A stretch of 64,000 nt of DNA from contig NZ_CP170508.1 of assembly GCF_052055875.1 (NCBI RefSeq), positions 620,001 to 684,000 on the forward strand, given 5' to 3'. Positions within the stretch are counted from its first letter, which is position 1; each line of letters starts with the position of its first letter. Positions 8,148 to 17,117 of the stretch are shown piece after piece. The notes beneath the pieces were generated by a model. It saw nothing but the letters and a program-made list of their open reading frames with translations, did not search any database and was not told where the DNA came from. This DNA comes from Methanosphaerula subterraneus. Lineage in GTDB: Archaea > Halobacteriota > Methanomicrobia > Methanomicrobiales > Methanospirillaceae. The position numbers and the translations under genes are program-made.

Positions 8148-9779
8148 TCAGGTCTGATAACGGTTCATCAGTTCTTTCAGTTTCAATCCCAGGTCCTTGA
8201 GATTTTTGGCGACCTTCTCGGCCTCCCGGGCACCCTGCAGATTCTGCACGCTCGCCAGCTTGATGCTCTCCATGGAGACCGCGACCTGTTCCATCCCGAC
8301 AAGCTGCTCCTTGCTGGAGATGGCGATCTGGGTCGCAGACTGGGCGGACTGCTCATTGAACTCCTCCAGGACCCGGATCGAGTTGCCGGTCTCGGTCGAC
8401 TGCCGGACGCCGGCCTCGACCACCCTGCTCCCCTGCTCGACAGCCATCACGGCGGTGCTCACCGCCTTCTGGGTATCCTTGAGGAGTTTTCGGATCTGGC
8501 CGGTCGCCCGCTTGGACTCCTCTGCCAGGAGCCGGATCTCCTGCGCCACCACGGCGAACCCTTTCCCCTGGTCCCCGGCCTTGGCCGCCTCGATGGCCGC
8601 ATTCACCGAGAGGATGTTCACCTGCTCGGCGACATCGTTCACCACCCCGATGATCTCGCTGATCGCCAGGCTCTGCTCGTTCAGCCGCCCGATGCTCTCC
8701 CCGATCGAATCCATCTGCTGCTGGATCCGGTTCATGCTGGCGATCGTCTCCTCGACCGAGACCCGCCCGGTCTCCACCATCGACGAAGCGCTCGCCGCAT
8801 TGTCAGCGACGTTCTTCGCCTTCTGACTGGCCACCTCGGTGGTCTGCTTCACCTCCTCGACGGCGGCCGTCGTCTCTGAGATCGAGGTCGCGGTCTCCTG
8901 GGCCCCGGAGGCGGACTGGGCCATCGTCGTCATCAGCTCGCTGACCGACGAGGCGAGGACGTTCACCCCCTCCAGGATCTCCCGGTCCAGGGTGCGCAGG
9001 TTCTCCAGCATCACCCGCGTGGAGTCGACCAGCACCCCCACCTCGTCGTTCCGCTCTTCGCGGGGGATCTCGATCCTCAGGTCGCCTGACGCCACCTTCC
9101 GGGTGACGTCGGCCAGCCGTTCGAGCGGGGTCGCCACACTTGAGGTGAGCACAGAGATCAGCAGGACGGCGACCACGCCGGCAGCGATCACCGTGACGAG
9201 GATCAGCAGGACCGCATCGGTGAAGGTGGCAGAGCCCTGGGTGCTGATCCGCTCCGCCTCGACGTTGGCCTCGTCTGAGAGCCGGCCGAGCGAGGTGTCC
9301 ACGGCAGTCCTCAGATTCATCAGCGGGCTGCCATCCCTGATACTGTCCACAATATCGGTCGTGTTGCCGGTCTTGACCTCGGCGAGGGTCTGTTTTATGC
9401 TCTCCTGGTACGACAGCCAGGCCTTATCGAACTCTGCGAGGGTCGACCGTTCTTCCACCGTCAGCGGGGATGACCGGACGGCCTGCATCTCGGTGTCGAT
9501 GGTGACGATATCTGCATTGATATCAGTTTCGAGTTGCGCCCGTCCATCCGGGATGATGATGTACTTGAGGAGGTCCCCGCGGAGTTTGAAGAGGGTGGTG
9601 TCGGCGACCCCGACATGCTCGATGGTGACGGTGTGATCATGATAGAGCGTCGTCATGCCGTCGTTGATATTCTTCATATTGACGAATCCCACGGCGCCCA
9701 CGACGACGAGGGCGAGCATGAAGATCACGAACGCGATGATCAGTTTGGTCCGGATCTTCTTATTATTGAAATAGTTCAT
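8148..9779 (-). CDS. Methyl-accepting chemoreceptor with 4-helix extracellular sensor
   Basis: 543 residues. TM1 is at about 13-33 (LIIAFVIFMLALVVVGAVGF), followed by an extracellular helical domain of about 150 residues of 4HB type, TM2 at about 188-211, HAMP at about 210-265, and a long coiled-coil signalling domain whose hairpin tip contains the invariant VNILSVNAAIEAAKAG and GFAVVAQEIRLLAEESKR. The 4HB module senses small extracellular ligands or membrane and surface cues in other receptors; the ligand here is unknown. No C-terminal pentapeptide tether for CheR is present; the protein ends in NRYQT. It is the only receptor in the operon and is the WspA equivalent. Confidence 0.95.
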   Translation of the reverse strand: MNYFNNKKIRTKLIIAFVIFMLALVVVGAVGFVNMKNINDGMTTLYHDHTVTIEHVGVADTTLFKLRGDLLKYIIIPDGRAQLETDINADIVTIDTEMQAVRSSPLTVEERSTLAEFDKAWLSYQESIKQTLAEVKTGNTTDIVDSIRDGSPLMNLRTAVDTSLGRLSDEANVEAERISTQGSATFTDAVLLILVTVIAAGVVAVLLISVLTSSVATPLERLADVTRKVASGDLRIEIPREERNDEVGVLVDSTRVMLENLRTLDREILEGVNVLASSVSELMTTMAQSASGAQETATSISETTAAVEEVKQTTEVASQKAKNVADNAASASSMVETGRVSVEETIASMNRIQQQMDSIGESIGRLNEQSLAISEIIGVVNDVAEQVNILSVNAAIEAAKAGDQGKGFAVVAQEIRLLAEESKRATGQIRKLLKDTQKAVSTAVMAVEQGSRVVEAGVRQSTETGNSIRVLEEFNEQSAQSATQIAISSKEQLVGMEQVAVSMESIKLASVQNLQGAREAEKVAKNLKDLGLKLKELMNRYQT

Positions 9780-9839
9780 CTGCTTCCCTCGATATTCCTG
9801 ATCATGATCTCACTCACTATACTCATAATTCCTTCCAGT

Positions 9840-10409
9840 TCAGATCCCGGCATCCACCTCTTCATGGACACGGATCCTGGGATCGCCCAGCAGTTTTTCT
9901 GTGTCCAGCACGATCAGTCCGTCGGCCGTCATCCCCTGGAGGTACTCCTCCCCGATGGAGGAGATGGTGGGGGGAAGGGCGATCATGCTCTCCAGGCCCA
10001 CGTGCCGGACCCCGACGATCTGGTCTGCAAGGATCCCGAACGCCATCCGGCCGTCGTCCAGGATGATCACCCTGTTCTGGTTGGTGATCCCCTGATCCGG
10101 CAGTCCGAAGAACTTCTTCAGGTCGACGATCGAGAGGATCTCCCCCCTGACATTGATGATCCCGAAGACGAACGGGGGCGTGCAGGGGAGGTGCGTATAC
10201 TGCTGGAGGGGGAGCACCTCGCGGATCTCCGGGACCCTGATGCCGTACCGCTCGGTTCCCATCTCAAACTCGAGGATCTCGGTGGTGTCGATGGAGATCT
10301 CCCCGGCCTTCCCTCCCTGTGCCAGGGCCCTGGCCCGCTCAGCGAGGATACGCTTCACCGTCTCTGCATCAGCCGGTCCGCCGGCCTCTGTGTACGCTTC
10401 CTGACTCAT
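9840..10409 (-). CDS. cheW: CheW coupling protein (second copy, WspB-like)
   Basis: 189 residues. After a 45-residue N-terminal extension of charged helix the CheW SH3-like double barrel begins at LEFEMGTERYGIRVPEIREV, followed by NVRGEILSIVDLKKFFGL and VGVRHVGLESM. It links the receptor to the kinase. Its ATG overlaps the cheR stop by 4 nt, and a 60-nt gap separates it from mcp. The N-terminal extension is longer than in canonical CheW (about 150-165 residues) and has no obvious function. Confidence 0.92.
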   Translation of the reverse strand: MSQEAYTEAGGPADAETVKRILAERARALAQGGKAGEISIDTTEILEFEMGTERYGIRVPEIREVLPLQQYTHLPCTPPFVFGIINVRGEILSIVDLKKFFGLPDQGITNQNRVIILDDGRMAFGILADQIVGVRHVGLESMIALPPTISSIGEEYLQGMTADGLIVLDTEKLLGDPRIRVHEEVDAGI

Positions 10410-11905
10410 ACCTGCTCACCCATCCTCTCCATCGTGATCCTGATATTTCTGGCCAGACGTCCGGTGTTCAGCCCCCCGGAATCAGGGATCTCCTCGTCCT
10501 CTTCCCTGGTGGCGAGGATCCGCCGGGTGATACTGAACTGCCTGACCGCCTCACCGGTATCGCCCCTGCGAAGGGCGAGGTTCCCGAGGCCGTAGTGTGC
10601 GAGGACGGCATCCTGATCGAGGTACAGAACCCGCTGCAGTGACCGTATGGCCTCTCCCTCTTCGCCCAGTTCCTGGAGGATGCTGGACATCAGGTAATGG
10701 AATGCCGGCTCTGTCCGCCTGGCGAGGATCGCCTGTTCGCACCACTCCTTCGCCTCGGCCAGGTCGCCCAGGTTGGCAGAGCAGCGGGAGAGGAGGGCCA
10801 TCATGTCGGCATCCCCCGGCGCGATCGCCAGCACCCTCTGCCCCCGCTCCATCGCTTCACGATACCTCTGCCTGGTGAAGAGCGAGAAAACTTCGTTCCG
10901 GTGGGTCGCCAGGTCGGTCGGTTCCGGGGCCGGCACCGGCCAGGTCGGGCCGGGCGCCGCCGCCGGTGTCACCGGCAGGAGGGGGCGTGGCCGCCTCTTC
11001 ACCCGGGCGGGCTGGACCGCGGGCGGTGTGGCCGCCGGCCCGGTCCTCTCCTGCGAACCGCCCCCGGCCTTCTTCTGATAGAGCATCGCCTGGGGGAAAC
11101 CGACCCCCTGGAACTGCGGGAAGAGGTGGGCCGAGGCCTCGGTGACACTCACGATCAGCCAGCCGTCCTGGTTGAGGAGACGATAGAAGCGGCTGACGAC
11201 ACCCTGGGCCTGCCCGGGCGAGAAATACATCAGCACGTTCCTGCAGAGGATGATATCGATCGCACCGGCATCCGGCAGAGAACCGGCGGGGGGGTGGACC
11301 AGGTTGTACCTGGAGAAGGTCACCATCCTTCTTATCGCCGGGACCACCTCGTACCGCCCTCTCCCGACCTCGGTGAAGTACTCTCTCTTCAGCCAGGGCT
11401 CGGTCTCCCGGAACGACCACTCGGTATAGATCCCCTGGCCGGCCTTCTTCAGGGCATCGGGGTTGATGTCGGTGGCATGGATGGTGACCCGCCAGTCCTC
11501 GATATCAGGGATGAGCCGGTGGAGGAGGATGGCCACCGAGAACGGCTCCTCCCCGCTTGAACATCCGGCACACCAGATCCTGAGCTGCCGGTCGGCCCCT
11601 CGCCGGCTCTGGATCAGCGTCGGGAAGATCGTCTCCTGGAGGATCGAAAAGACCTGCTTCTCCCGGAAGAAGTAGGTCTCTCCAATCATCAGATTCCGTG
11701 CAAGCACCTCGATCTCCCTGCTCTCCGGGGGTGCATGGACCAGCCATTCAACGAACGCCTCCGGGGAAGCACAGCCCAGTTCCTCGGCGGCAGCGGTGAT
11801 CCCGCGGGCCAGGTCCCTCCACCGTTCCTCTGGAAAGGAGAGGCCGAGCACCTCGGTGATCCGGTCGCTGATCACCCCCAGGTGCATCGCTGAAAAGGCG
11901 ATCAT
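10406..11905 (-). CDS. cheR: CheR methyltransferase fused to TPR repeats (WspC-like)
   Basis: 499 residues. The N-terminal helical domain and SAM-binding Rossmann fold carry MIGETYFFRE, WCAGCSSGEEPFS (SAM motif) and IILCRNVLMYF. A Pro-rich linker of about 50 residues (roughly 285-335) leads to tetratricopeptide repeats (RYREAMERGQRVLAIAPGD; PAFHYLMSSILQELGEEGEA; AVLAHYGLGNLALRRGDTGE). In WspC and FrzF the TPRs position the methyltransferase without a receptor pentapeptide, which fits the pentapeptide-free receptor here. The gene overlaps both neighbours by 4 nt (ATGA). Confidence 0.93.
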   Translation of the reverse strand: MIAFSAMHLGVISDRITEVLGLSFPEERWRDLARGITAAAEELGCASPEAFVEWLVHAPPESREIEVLARNLMIGETYFFREKQVFSILQETIFPTLIQSRRGADRQLRIWCAGCSSGEEPFSVAILLHRLIPDIEDWRVTIHATDINPDALKKAGQGIYTEWSFRETEPWLKREYFTEVGRGRYEVVPAIRRMVTFSRYNLVHPPAGSLPDAGAIDIILCRNVLMYFSPGQAQGVVSRFYRLLNQDGWLIVSVTEASAHLFPQFQGVGFPQAMLYQKKAGGGSQERTGPAATPPAVQPARVKRRPRPLLPVTPAAAPGPTWPVPAPEPTDLATHRNEVFSLFTRQRYREAMERGQRVLAIAPGDADMMALLSRCSANLGDLAEAKEWCEQAILARRTEPAFHYLMSSILQELGEEGEAIRSLQRVLYLDQDAVLAHYGLGNLALRRGDTGEAVRQFSITRRILATREEDEEIPDSGGLNTGRLARNIRITMERMGEQV

Positions 11906-12381
11906 TGCGGGGTGGTCTCCGGATGATGGTCGTCGATCGGATCAGGGATCTCAGCCCCTGCTGCAGAGAGGAACGCCGGGATATCCTGGATGAAGATCAG
12001 TTCGCCCTGATCCCCGAAGACCCCCCGGATCAGCCCGTCTGTGGAGATGATGGTGTCGAGGGGGATCTCGTCCCATTCCCGGCCATCAGAGACCCCGTGG
12101 ACCGCATCGACGAGCAGCGCGACGGGCCGGCCTGAGGTCTGCACGATCAGCAGCTGATCGGAGAGCCGGAGTTCCCGCTCAGGCAGGTGGAGCATCCGCC
12201 GGGTGTTCATCACCGGGATGATCGTCCCTTCGAGGTTGAAGAGGCCGAGCATGGCCGCCGGTCCGCCCGGTACCGGCGTGATCGCCACCACCCTGACGAC
12301 CCGCTGGACCTGCCCGAGTTCGAGTCCGTACCGCTGGTCATCGAGGTCGAAGAGGATCAGGTTATGCCGCGTATCCGCCAC
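11902..12381 (-). CDS. cheW: CheW coupling protein (first gene of the operon, WspD-like)
   Basis: 159 residues, about the canonical CheW length. The fold is visible as LILFDLDDQRYGLELGQVQR, LFNLEGTIIPVMNTRRML, QTSGRPVALLVDAVHGV and ELIFIQDIPAFL. It is the first gene of the operon and overlaps cheR by 4 nt. Two different CheW proteins flanking CheR is the Wsp arrangement (WspB and WspD). A GGAGGAGG element is about 13 nt upstream of the ATG, unusually far for a ribosome-binding site. A TATA element and a palindrome lie further upstream. Confidence 0.92.
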   Translation of the reverse strand: MADTRHNLILFDLDDQRYGLELGQVQRVVRVVAITPVPGGPAAMLGLFNLEGTIIPVMNTRRMLHLPERELRLSDQLLIVQTSGRPVALLVDAVHGVSDGREWDEIPLDTIISTDGLIRGVFGDQGELIFIQDIPAFLSAAGAEIPDPIDDHHPETTPQ

Positions 12382-12434
12382 CGGTACCGCCTCCTCCGCT
12401 CTCGTCGTGCCAATCCCTCTCCCTCAGATCCACC

Positions 12435-12473
12435 GGGATCTTATCAGATCCCATTCGAAGGCTGGATTAAAAA
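12435..12473 (-). promoter_or_regulatory. Chemosensory operon promoter with palindromic operator candidate
   Basis: On the minus strand a TTTTTAAT TATA element (12466-12473) precedes the first cheW. A near-perfect palindrome, GGGATCT-TATC-AGATCCC (12435-12452), sits where transcription would be expected to start, 25-30 bp downstream of the TATA. Seven-base arms with a 4-bp centre at the start site would suit a repressor, though binding is inference. Confidence 0.5.
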
Positions 12474-12519
12474 GAGTTGTGAGGTGCCCGGCAGACGGTC
12501 ACCATCAGGGGTCGACCTA

Positions 12520-15057
12520 TCACTCCCGGTTCTTCCAGAGTTTGTAGACCTCGAACCAGAGGACGCTCCCGACGCCGGCCCCGACAGCGGCGAGGAGGTA
12601 CCAGGGGGAGACCGGCTGGAACCGGAAGAGGTCCTGCAGCACCGGGAGGGAGAGGACCAGAGACAGGGCACCGAGCGTCAGCAGAACGACCACCACCAGC
12701 GCCCGGTTCCGGGACCGCAGCGTGGTCAGGATCGTCTCCGACCAGGACCGGTTCGTCAGGATCAGGGAGAGGTTGGCGATCACGATGGTCGTGAACGTCA
12801 GGGTCCTGACCGCCGGTTCGGAGAAACCCTGGGCGAGGGCGCCGGCATAGACCAGCAGCAGCACCCCGAGCACCACCCCGCCCTGGAGGAGGCTGAGGCC
12901 CAGGGTCTTCCTGGTGAAGAGCCCCTCGTCCTGCTGCCGCGGCGGGCGTCTCATCACGTCCGCCTCCTCCTCCTCGGACTCGAAGACGATCGAGCAGGCC
13001 GGGTCGATGATCAGTTCGAGGAAGACGATGTGCACCGGCAGCAGCACCAGGGGGAGGTTGAAGAGCACCGGCACCAGGGAGAGGCCGGCGATCGGGAGGT
13101 GGATGGAGAGGATGTACGCCATCGCCTTCTTCAGGTTGTCGAAGATCCGCCTGCCGAGCCGCACGGCCGAAACGATGGAGGTGAAGTTGTCGTCGAGCAG
13201 CACCAGCGAGGCGGCCTCCCGGGCCACATCGGTCCCCCGGCCGCCCATGGCGATCCCGATGTCGGCCGACTTCAGGGCCGGGGCATCGTTCACCCCGTCC
13301 CCGGTCATCGCCACCACCTCCCCCGACCTCTTGAGGGCGTCGACGATCCTGAGTTTCTGCTCAGGGACGACCCGGGCGAAGATGGCGACCGACCCGATCC
13401 GCTCTAAGAGACCGGCATCGCTCATCCCGTCGAGGTCGAGGCCGGTGATCCAGTGGTCTGCGTCGACGAGACCTATGTGGGTGCCGATACTCCGGGCCGT
13501 GAGCGGGTAGTCCCCGGTGATCATGATCACCCGGATCCCGGCCGTGCTGCACTCCCTGACCGCCTCCTCCACCCCGGGGCGGACCGGGTCGGCGAACCCG
13601 ACCAGCCCGACAAATTCGAAGGTGAAATCGTGCTGTTCGACGGGCAGACCGGCGGCGGTGAACCGGGCCTTCGCCACCCCCAGGACGCGGAGCCCGTCGG
13701 CTGCCATCGCAGCGATCGGCGCTGCCAGATCCTGCACCTGCCCGGGCGTGAAGTGGCAGAGATCGGCGATCGCCTCGGGCGCACCTTTCGCGGCGATCAC
13801 GTAGTCATCCCCCTGCACCGACCGCCAGACATTCGACATCGCCAGGAGCTCGGGTGAGAGGGGATACTCCTGGACCAGTTCCCAGGTTTTATGGATATGC
13901 TCGGTCTCCCCGAAATCCCCGTCAGCGAGCTGCACCAGGGCCTTCTCCATCGGGTCGAAGGGGTCCTTCTTACAGGCGAGGATGCTGAACTCGGCCACCT
14001 CGTGGCAGCTGCCGGCGACCGAGTTGGCCCCCGGGTCGTGGTCGCAGAGCTCCCCCCCGCCATAGAACTTCTGCACCGACATCCGGTTCTGGGTGAGCGT
14101 CCCGGTCTTGTCCACGCAGAGGACGGTCGCCGAACCGAGGGTCTCGATCGCCGGGATCTGGCGGGTGAGGACGTGATTCTTCGAGATCCGCCATGCCCCG
14201 AGGGCCAGGAAGACCGTCAGGACCACCGGGAACTCCTCCGGGAGGATGGCCATCGCCAGGGTGATCCCGGCCAGGACCCCCTCGACCCAGTTCATCCGGG
14301 TGAGGGTGTACACCACCACGATGATGACGCAGAGCAGCAGCCCGACCAGGGCGATCGTCCTGACAAGCCTGGTGATCTCACCCTTCAGCCGGGTCTCGCC
14401 CCGCTCGACGGTCGAAAGGACGCTCCCGATCTTCCCCATCTCGGTGTGGATACTGGTGGCCCGGACCTCCACCAGCCCCTGCCCCTGCACGACCAGCGTC
14501 CCCGAGTAGACGAAGGGCTGATCGTCACCGCCCGGCCGGCCGGTCTGCTCCTCCCCCTGCCAGGGGACCTTCCTGACCGGGACCGACTCCCCGGTCAGCA
14601 GCGACTCGTCGACCGACAGGTTGGACGAGGAGAGCAGGATACCGTCCGCAGGGACGCGGTCCCCTTCGGAGAGGACGAGCAGGTCCCTGGTCACGACCTC
14701 GCGCCCGGGGATCCGCCGGTGTTCGCCGTCGCGGATCACCAGGGCCCGCGGAGAGGAGAGATTCCGAAGGGCCTCCAGCGCATGTTCGGTCTTCTGCTCC
14801 TGGTAGACCGTGATGCCGATGATGAGAACGACAAAACTCATCAGCATCATCCCCTCGGAGAGGTCCCCGAGCATGAAATAGATCAGACCGCTGGCGACCA
14901 GGAGGAGAAAGATCGGCTCCCTGACCACCCCGACGACGATCCAGAGCACGCTCTTCCTGTTCGACTCCGGGAGTTCGTTGAACCCTTCGGCCAGCAATCT
15001 CTCGCCGGCCTCCTGGCTGGAGAGGCCGGTGACCGAATCGATATCCAGTGTGGTCAT
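12520..15057 (-). CDS. P-type cation-transporting ATPase (P2 group)
   Basis: 845 residues from the ATG at 15057, preferred because GAGG lies just upstream and the frame upstream of it reads as noise. Features in order: N-terminal cation-ATPase domain, TM pair, actuator loop with LLTGESVPV, phosphorylation motif DKTGTLTQN, a nucleotide-binding domain with KGAPEAIADLC, hinge motif MTGDGVNDAPALK and a C-terminal six-helix block. TM4 reads LPEEFPVV rather than the PEGLP of SERCA calcium pumps, so the transported ion cannot be assigned with confidence. It pumps a cation across the membrane at the expense of ATP. It stands alone, separated from the chemosensory promoter by 138 nt. Confidence 0.9.
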   Translation of the reverse strand: MTTLDIDSVTGLSSQEAGERLLAEGFNELPESNRKSVLWIVVGVVREPIFLLLVASGLIYFMLGDLSEGMMLMSFVVLIIGITVYQEQKTEHALEALRNLSSPRALVIRDGEHRRIPGREVVTRDLLVLSEGDRVPADGILLSSSNLSVDESLLTGESVPVRKVPWQGEEQTGRPGGDDQPFVYSGTLVVQGQGLVEVRATSIHTEMGKIGSVLSTVERGETRLKGEITRLVRTIALVGLLLCVIIVVVYTLTRMNWVEGVLAGITLAMAILPEEFPVVLTVFLALGAWRISKNHVLTRQIPAIETLGSATVLCVDKTGTLTQNRMSVQKFYGGGELCDHDPGANSVAGSCHEVAEFSILACKKDPFDPMEKALVQLADGDFGETEHIHKTWELVQEYPLSPELLAMSNVWRSVQGDDYVIAAKGAPEAIADLCHFTPGQVQDLAAPIAAMAADGLRVLGVAKARFTAAGLPVEQHDFTFEFVGLVGFADPVRPGVEEAVRECSTAGIRVIMITGDYPLTARSIGTHIGLVDADHWITGLDLDGMSDAGLLERIGSVAIFARVVPEQKLRIVDALKRSGEVVAMTGDGVNDAPALKSADIGIAMGGRGTDVAREAASLVLLDDNFTSIVSAVRLGRRIFDNLKKAMAYILSIHLPIAGLSLVPVLFNLPLVLLPVHIVFLELIIDPACSIVFESEEEEADVMRRPPRQQDEGLFTRKTLGLSLLQGGVVLGVLLLVYAGALAQGFSEPAVRTLTFTTIVIANLSLILTNRSWSETILTTLRSRNRALVVVVLLTLGALSLVLSLPVLQDLFRFQPVSPWYLLAAVGAGVGSVLWFEVYKLWKNRE

Positions 15058-15207
15058 GATCCTCGTTCGTCCTGTCTGGCCGACCGAATGGTCCCTTTGG
15101 TGAGAATGACCGTGTCTGGATAAAGGAGTTTCGATGGAACAGAGAGAACGGTCAGCGTGACGAACGCATCCGCCCGGCCGGCCCGTCCCGTATCCGGTCA
15201 TGATAAG

Positions 15208-15240
15208 AAAAAAGTGGGGAGGTCTCAGTTGAGACCCCGC
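15208..15240 (-). terminator. Hairpin plus oligo-U terminator of the phosphoesterase gene
   Basis: GGTCTC-AGTT-GAGACC with extra G:C pairs (about 15216-15240) is followed on the minus strand by T6 (complement of A6 at 15208-15213). This is unusually like a bacterial intrinsic terminator for an archaeon. Confidence 0.6.
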
Positions 15241-15255
15241 CGGCCTCTGGTCGTT

Positions 15256-15897
15256 TCAGACCTGGAGCAGCTCGATCTTGATGTCCTTGGCCTCGTCGCC
15301 GAGGTGGATAAGGGCGCAGTAGCCGTCCGATGCAGGTCCAGGATTGACGACCTTGACACCATCGACATCTGCGACACCCCGCTGCTCGTGCACGTGGGCA
15401 CAGCAGACGAGGTCGAAGTCTTTCATGTGGTTCCTGACACTCTCACTGCCGACGTTATCTTCGCCGACAAGGTCAAGCACTCCTTTTGGTGGGGCGTGGG
15501 AGACCAGAACATTGTGGATGGACCGCTCCATGGTGGAGACTACGTGGGTCAGCATCTGTTCGATCTCTTCTTCCTTTAATTCAAAGGGTGTACTGAAGGG
15601 GGTGGGATTGGATCCACCGATACCTGCAAGAGTCACCTTTCCTAATGAAAGGCGCGAGCCGTGGAGATTGACTCCATCGGAATGCTCGATCACATCTATG
15701 ATCTCCCGTGGGTCGCAGTTGCCAGGAACGGCAAAGCTGGGTACATCTATTCGAGAGAACAGGGCATCTACCGGGTCAAGAGGTCCAAAGTTGGTTATGT
15801 CCCCGGCTATGATCATCGCATCGGCTCCAATTTCGAGAAAGGATTCAAGTTTTCCGAATTGTCCATGCAGATCTGCTATCAATAGCACATCCATCAT
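15256..15897 (-). CDS. Calcineurin-like metallophosphoesterase (YfcE/MJ0936 type)
   Basis: 213 residues. Dinuclear metal ligands are in place: ADLHG near the N-terminus, IIAGDITNFG, PGNCD, then SHAPP and the terminal CAHVHEQ with NPGPAS. This is the YfcE/MJ0936 pattern of small phosphodiesterases acting on phosphodiester bonds; the natural substrate is not known for most members. It has no signal peptide, so it is cytoplasmic. The 31-nt gap from the upstream radical SAM gene on the same strand suggests cotranscription. Confidence 0.88.
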   Translation of the reverse strand: MMDVLLIADLHGQFGKLESFLEIGADAMIIAGDITNFGPLDPVDALFSRIDVPSFAVPGNCDPREIIDVIEHSDGVNLHGSRLSLGKVTLAGIGGSNPTPFSTPFELKEEEIEQMLTHVVSTMERSIHNVLVSHAPPKGVLDLVGEDNVGSESVRNHMKDFDLVCCAHVHEQRGVADVDGVKVVNPGPASDGYCALIHLGDEAKDIKIELLQV

Positions 15898-15928
15898 AGT
15901 ACATCATTTGGCCGATTGGTAAAAAACC

Positions 15929-17011
15929 TTAATGTCGGATCTGCCATGATCCGGTCAGTTTTCCGGTCGAAGAGAGGTGACCGAGGATGTGCTCGGTCTC
16001 GGGCAGCAACGGGCGCGGAGCCGAATTTGCAAGCCGAGTGGCCGGAAGTGGCATAAACTGATGAGCATGGACGATCCCACGGTCCGCGACCCAGCGAATC
16101 AGTTTTCCAGTCGCCCGCTCACTCTCATCGTCGTCGCAGGGCAGCCCCACGATCATGTCCACCACCGGGGTGATCCCTGCCTCCCTGCAGAGTTCGACCG
16201 CCTCTTCGACGGCCGCCACCGTATGCCCCCGGCCGAGTGCGGTCAGCACCCGGTCGCTCCCGGACTGTGCCCCGAAGTGGAGGCGGGTGTTGCTGCAGTA
16301 GGTGCAGATCAGGTCGAGAGCCTCGGGCGTGATGAACTCGGGCCTGACCTCGCTGGGGAACGTCCCGATATAGATCGCTCCCGAGAGCCGCCTGAGCAGG
16401 TGCTCGACCTTGTCGAGCCGGGGGTGGATGCCGTCCGATCCATAGGCCAGGGCGTTCGGGGTGACGCACCGGACGTCCCGGCACCGCTCGGCCGCCCTGG
16501 CAATTACATCGATCGACCGGTGGCGCATGCAGTGGCCGAAGATCTGCGGCGTCTGGCAGTACCCGCACCGGTGCGGACACCCGCGGCTGATCTCGATATA
16601 TCCCTTCACCTGCGAGAACGGCGGGTACGCGTCCAGCACCACGCTGGACGTCGCCGGGGTATACCCCTCGCCGGTCGCGACCCCCGGCGGGACCCTTCCG
16701 TCCCCCTCCTCGATGGTCGCGAGGAGGGCCGGCAGGGTGTGCTCCCCCTCGCCCACCACCACGTAGTCGGCCCAGGCCGCCACCTCCTGGTAGCAGGCCG
16801 TCGCATAGGGCCCGCCGGCGATGGTGATGCAGGGGGCCGTCCGGATCTCCTCTTTCAGGGCCGGCGCAGAGAGGGAGTTCAGGCTGTAGCAGGTCACATC
16901 CGGGACCGGCCGGTCCACGAGGTCCATGGGATACCCGGCCTGTTCAGAGGCCGCCGCCAGTATCGCGTAGGTGTTTCGTGCCGCATGGATCCGCCGCCAG
17001 TGTACCTGCAT
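15929..17011 (-). CDS. Radical SAM protein with B12-binding-like N-terminus (MJ_1487 family)
   Basis: 360 residues from the ATG at 17011, chosen because GGGGAG lies 3 nt upstream; an in-frame extension to 17119 would collide with the divergent gene. The N-terminal half resembles a cobalamin-binding Rossmann domain (ITIAGGPYATACYQEVAAWA, VVGEGEHTLP). The radical SAM cluster motif is CPHRCGYC, followed by QTPQIFG. Later segments GTFPSEVRPEF and LHFGAQSGSDRVLTALGRGH fit the Elp3/MiaB-like core. I assign it from memory to the TIGR04013-type archaeal family; its reaction is unknown. Confidence 0.82.
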   Translation of the reverse strand: MQVHWRRIHAARNTYAILAAASEQAGYPMDLVDRPVPDVTCYSLNSLSAPALKEEIRTAPCITIAGGPYATACYQEVAAWADYVVVGEGEHTLPALLATIEEGDGRVPPGVATGEGYTPATSSVVLDAYPPFSQVKGYIEISRGCPHRCGYCQTPQIFGHCMRHRSIDVIARAAERCRDVRCVTPNALAYGSDGIHPRLDKVEHLLRRLSGAIYIGTFPSEVRPEFITPEALDLICTYCSNTRLHFGAQSGSDRVLTALGRGHTVAAVEEAVELCREAGITPVVDMIVGLPCDDDESERATGKLIRWVADRGIVHAHQFMPLPATRLANSAPRPLLPETEHILGHLSSTGKLTGSWQIRH

Positions 17012-17117
17012 CTTCTCCCCAGAGTATCTGCGCAAAACCGGATAAAGGGATGGCCGGATCGGTTCTGCATGATTTATTACCGAGGAGCGCCATCGTAACG
17101 TACTGTTGTGATAAATC

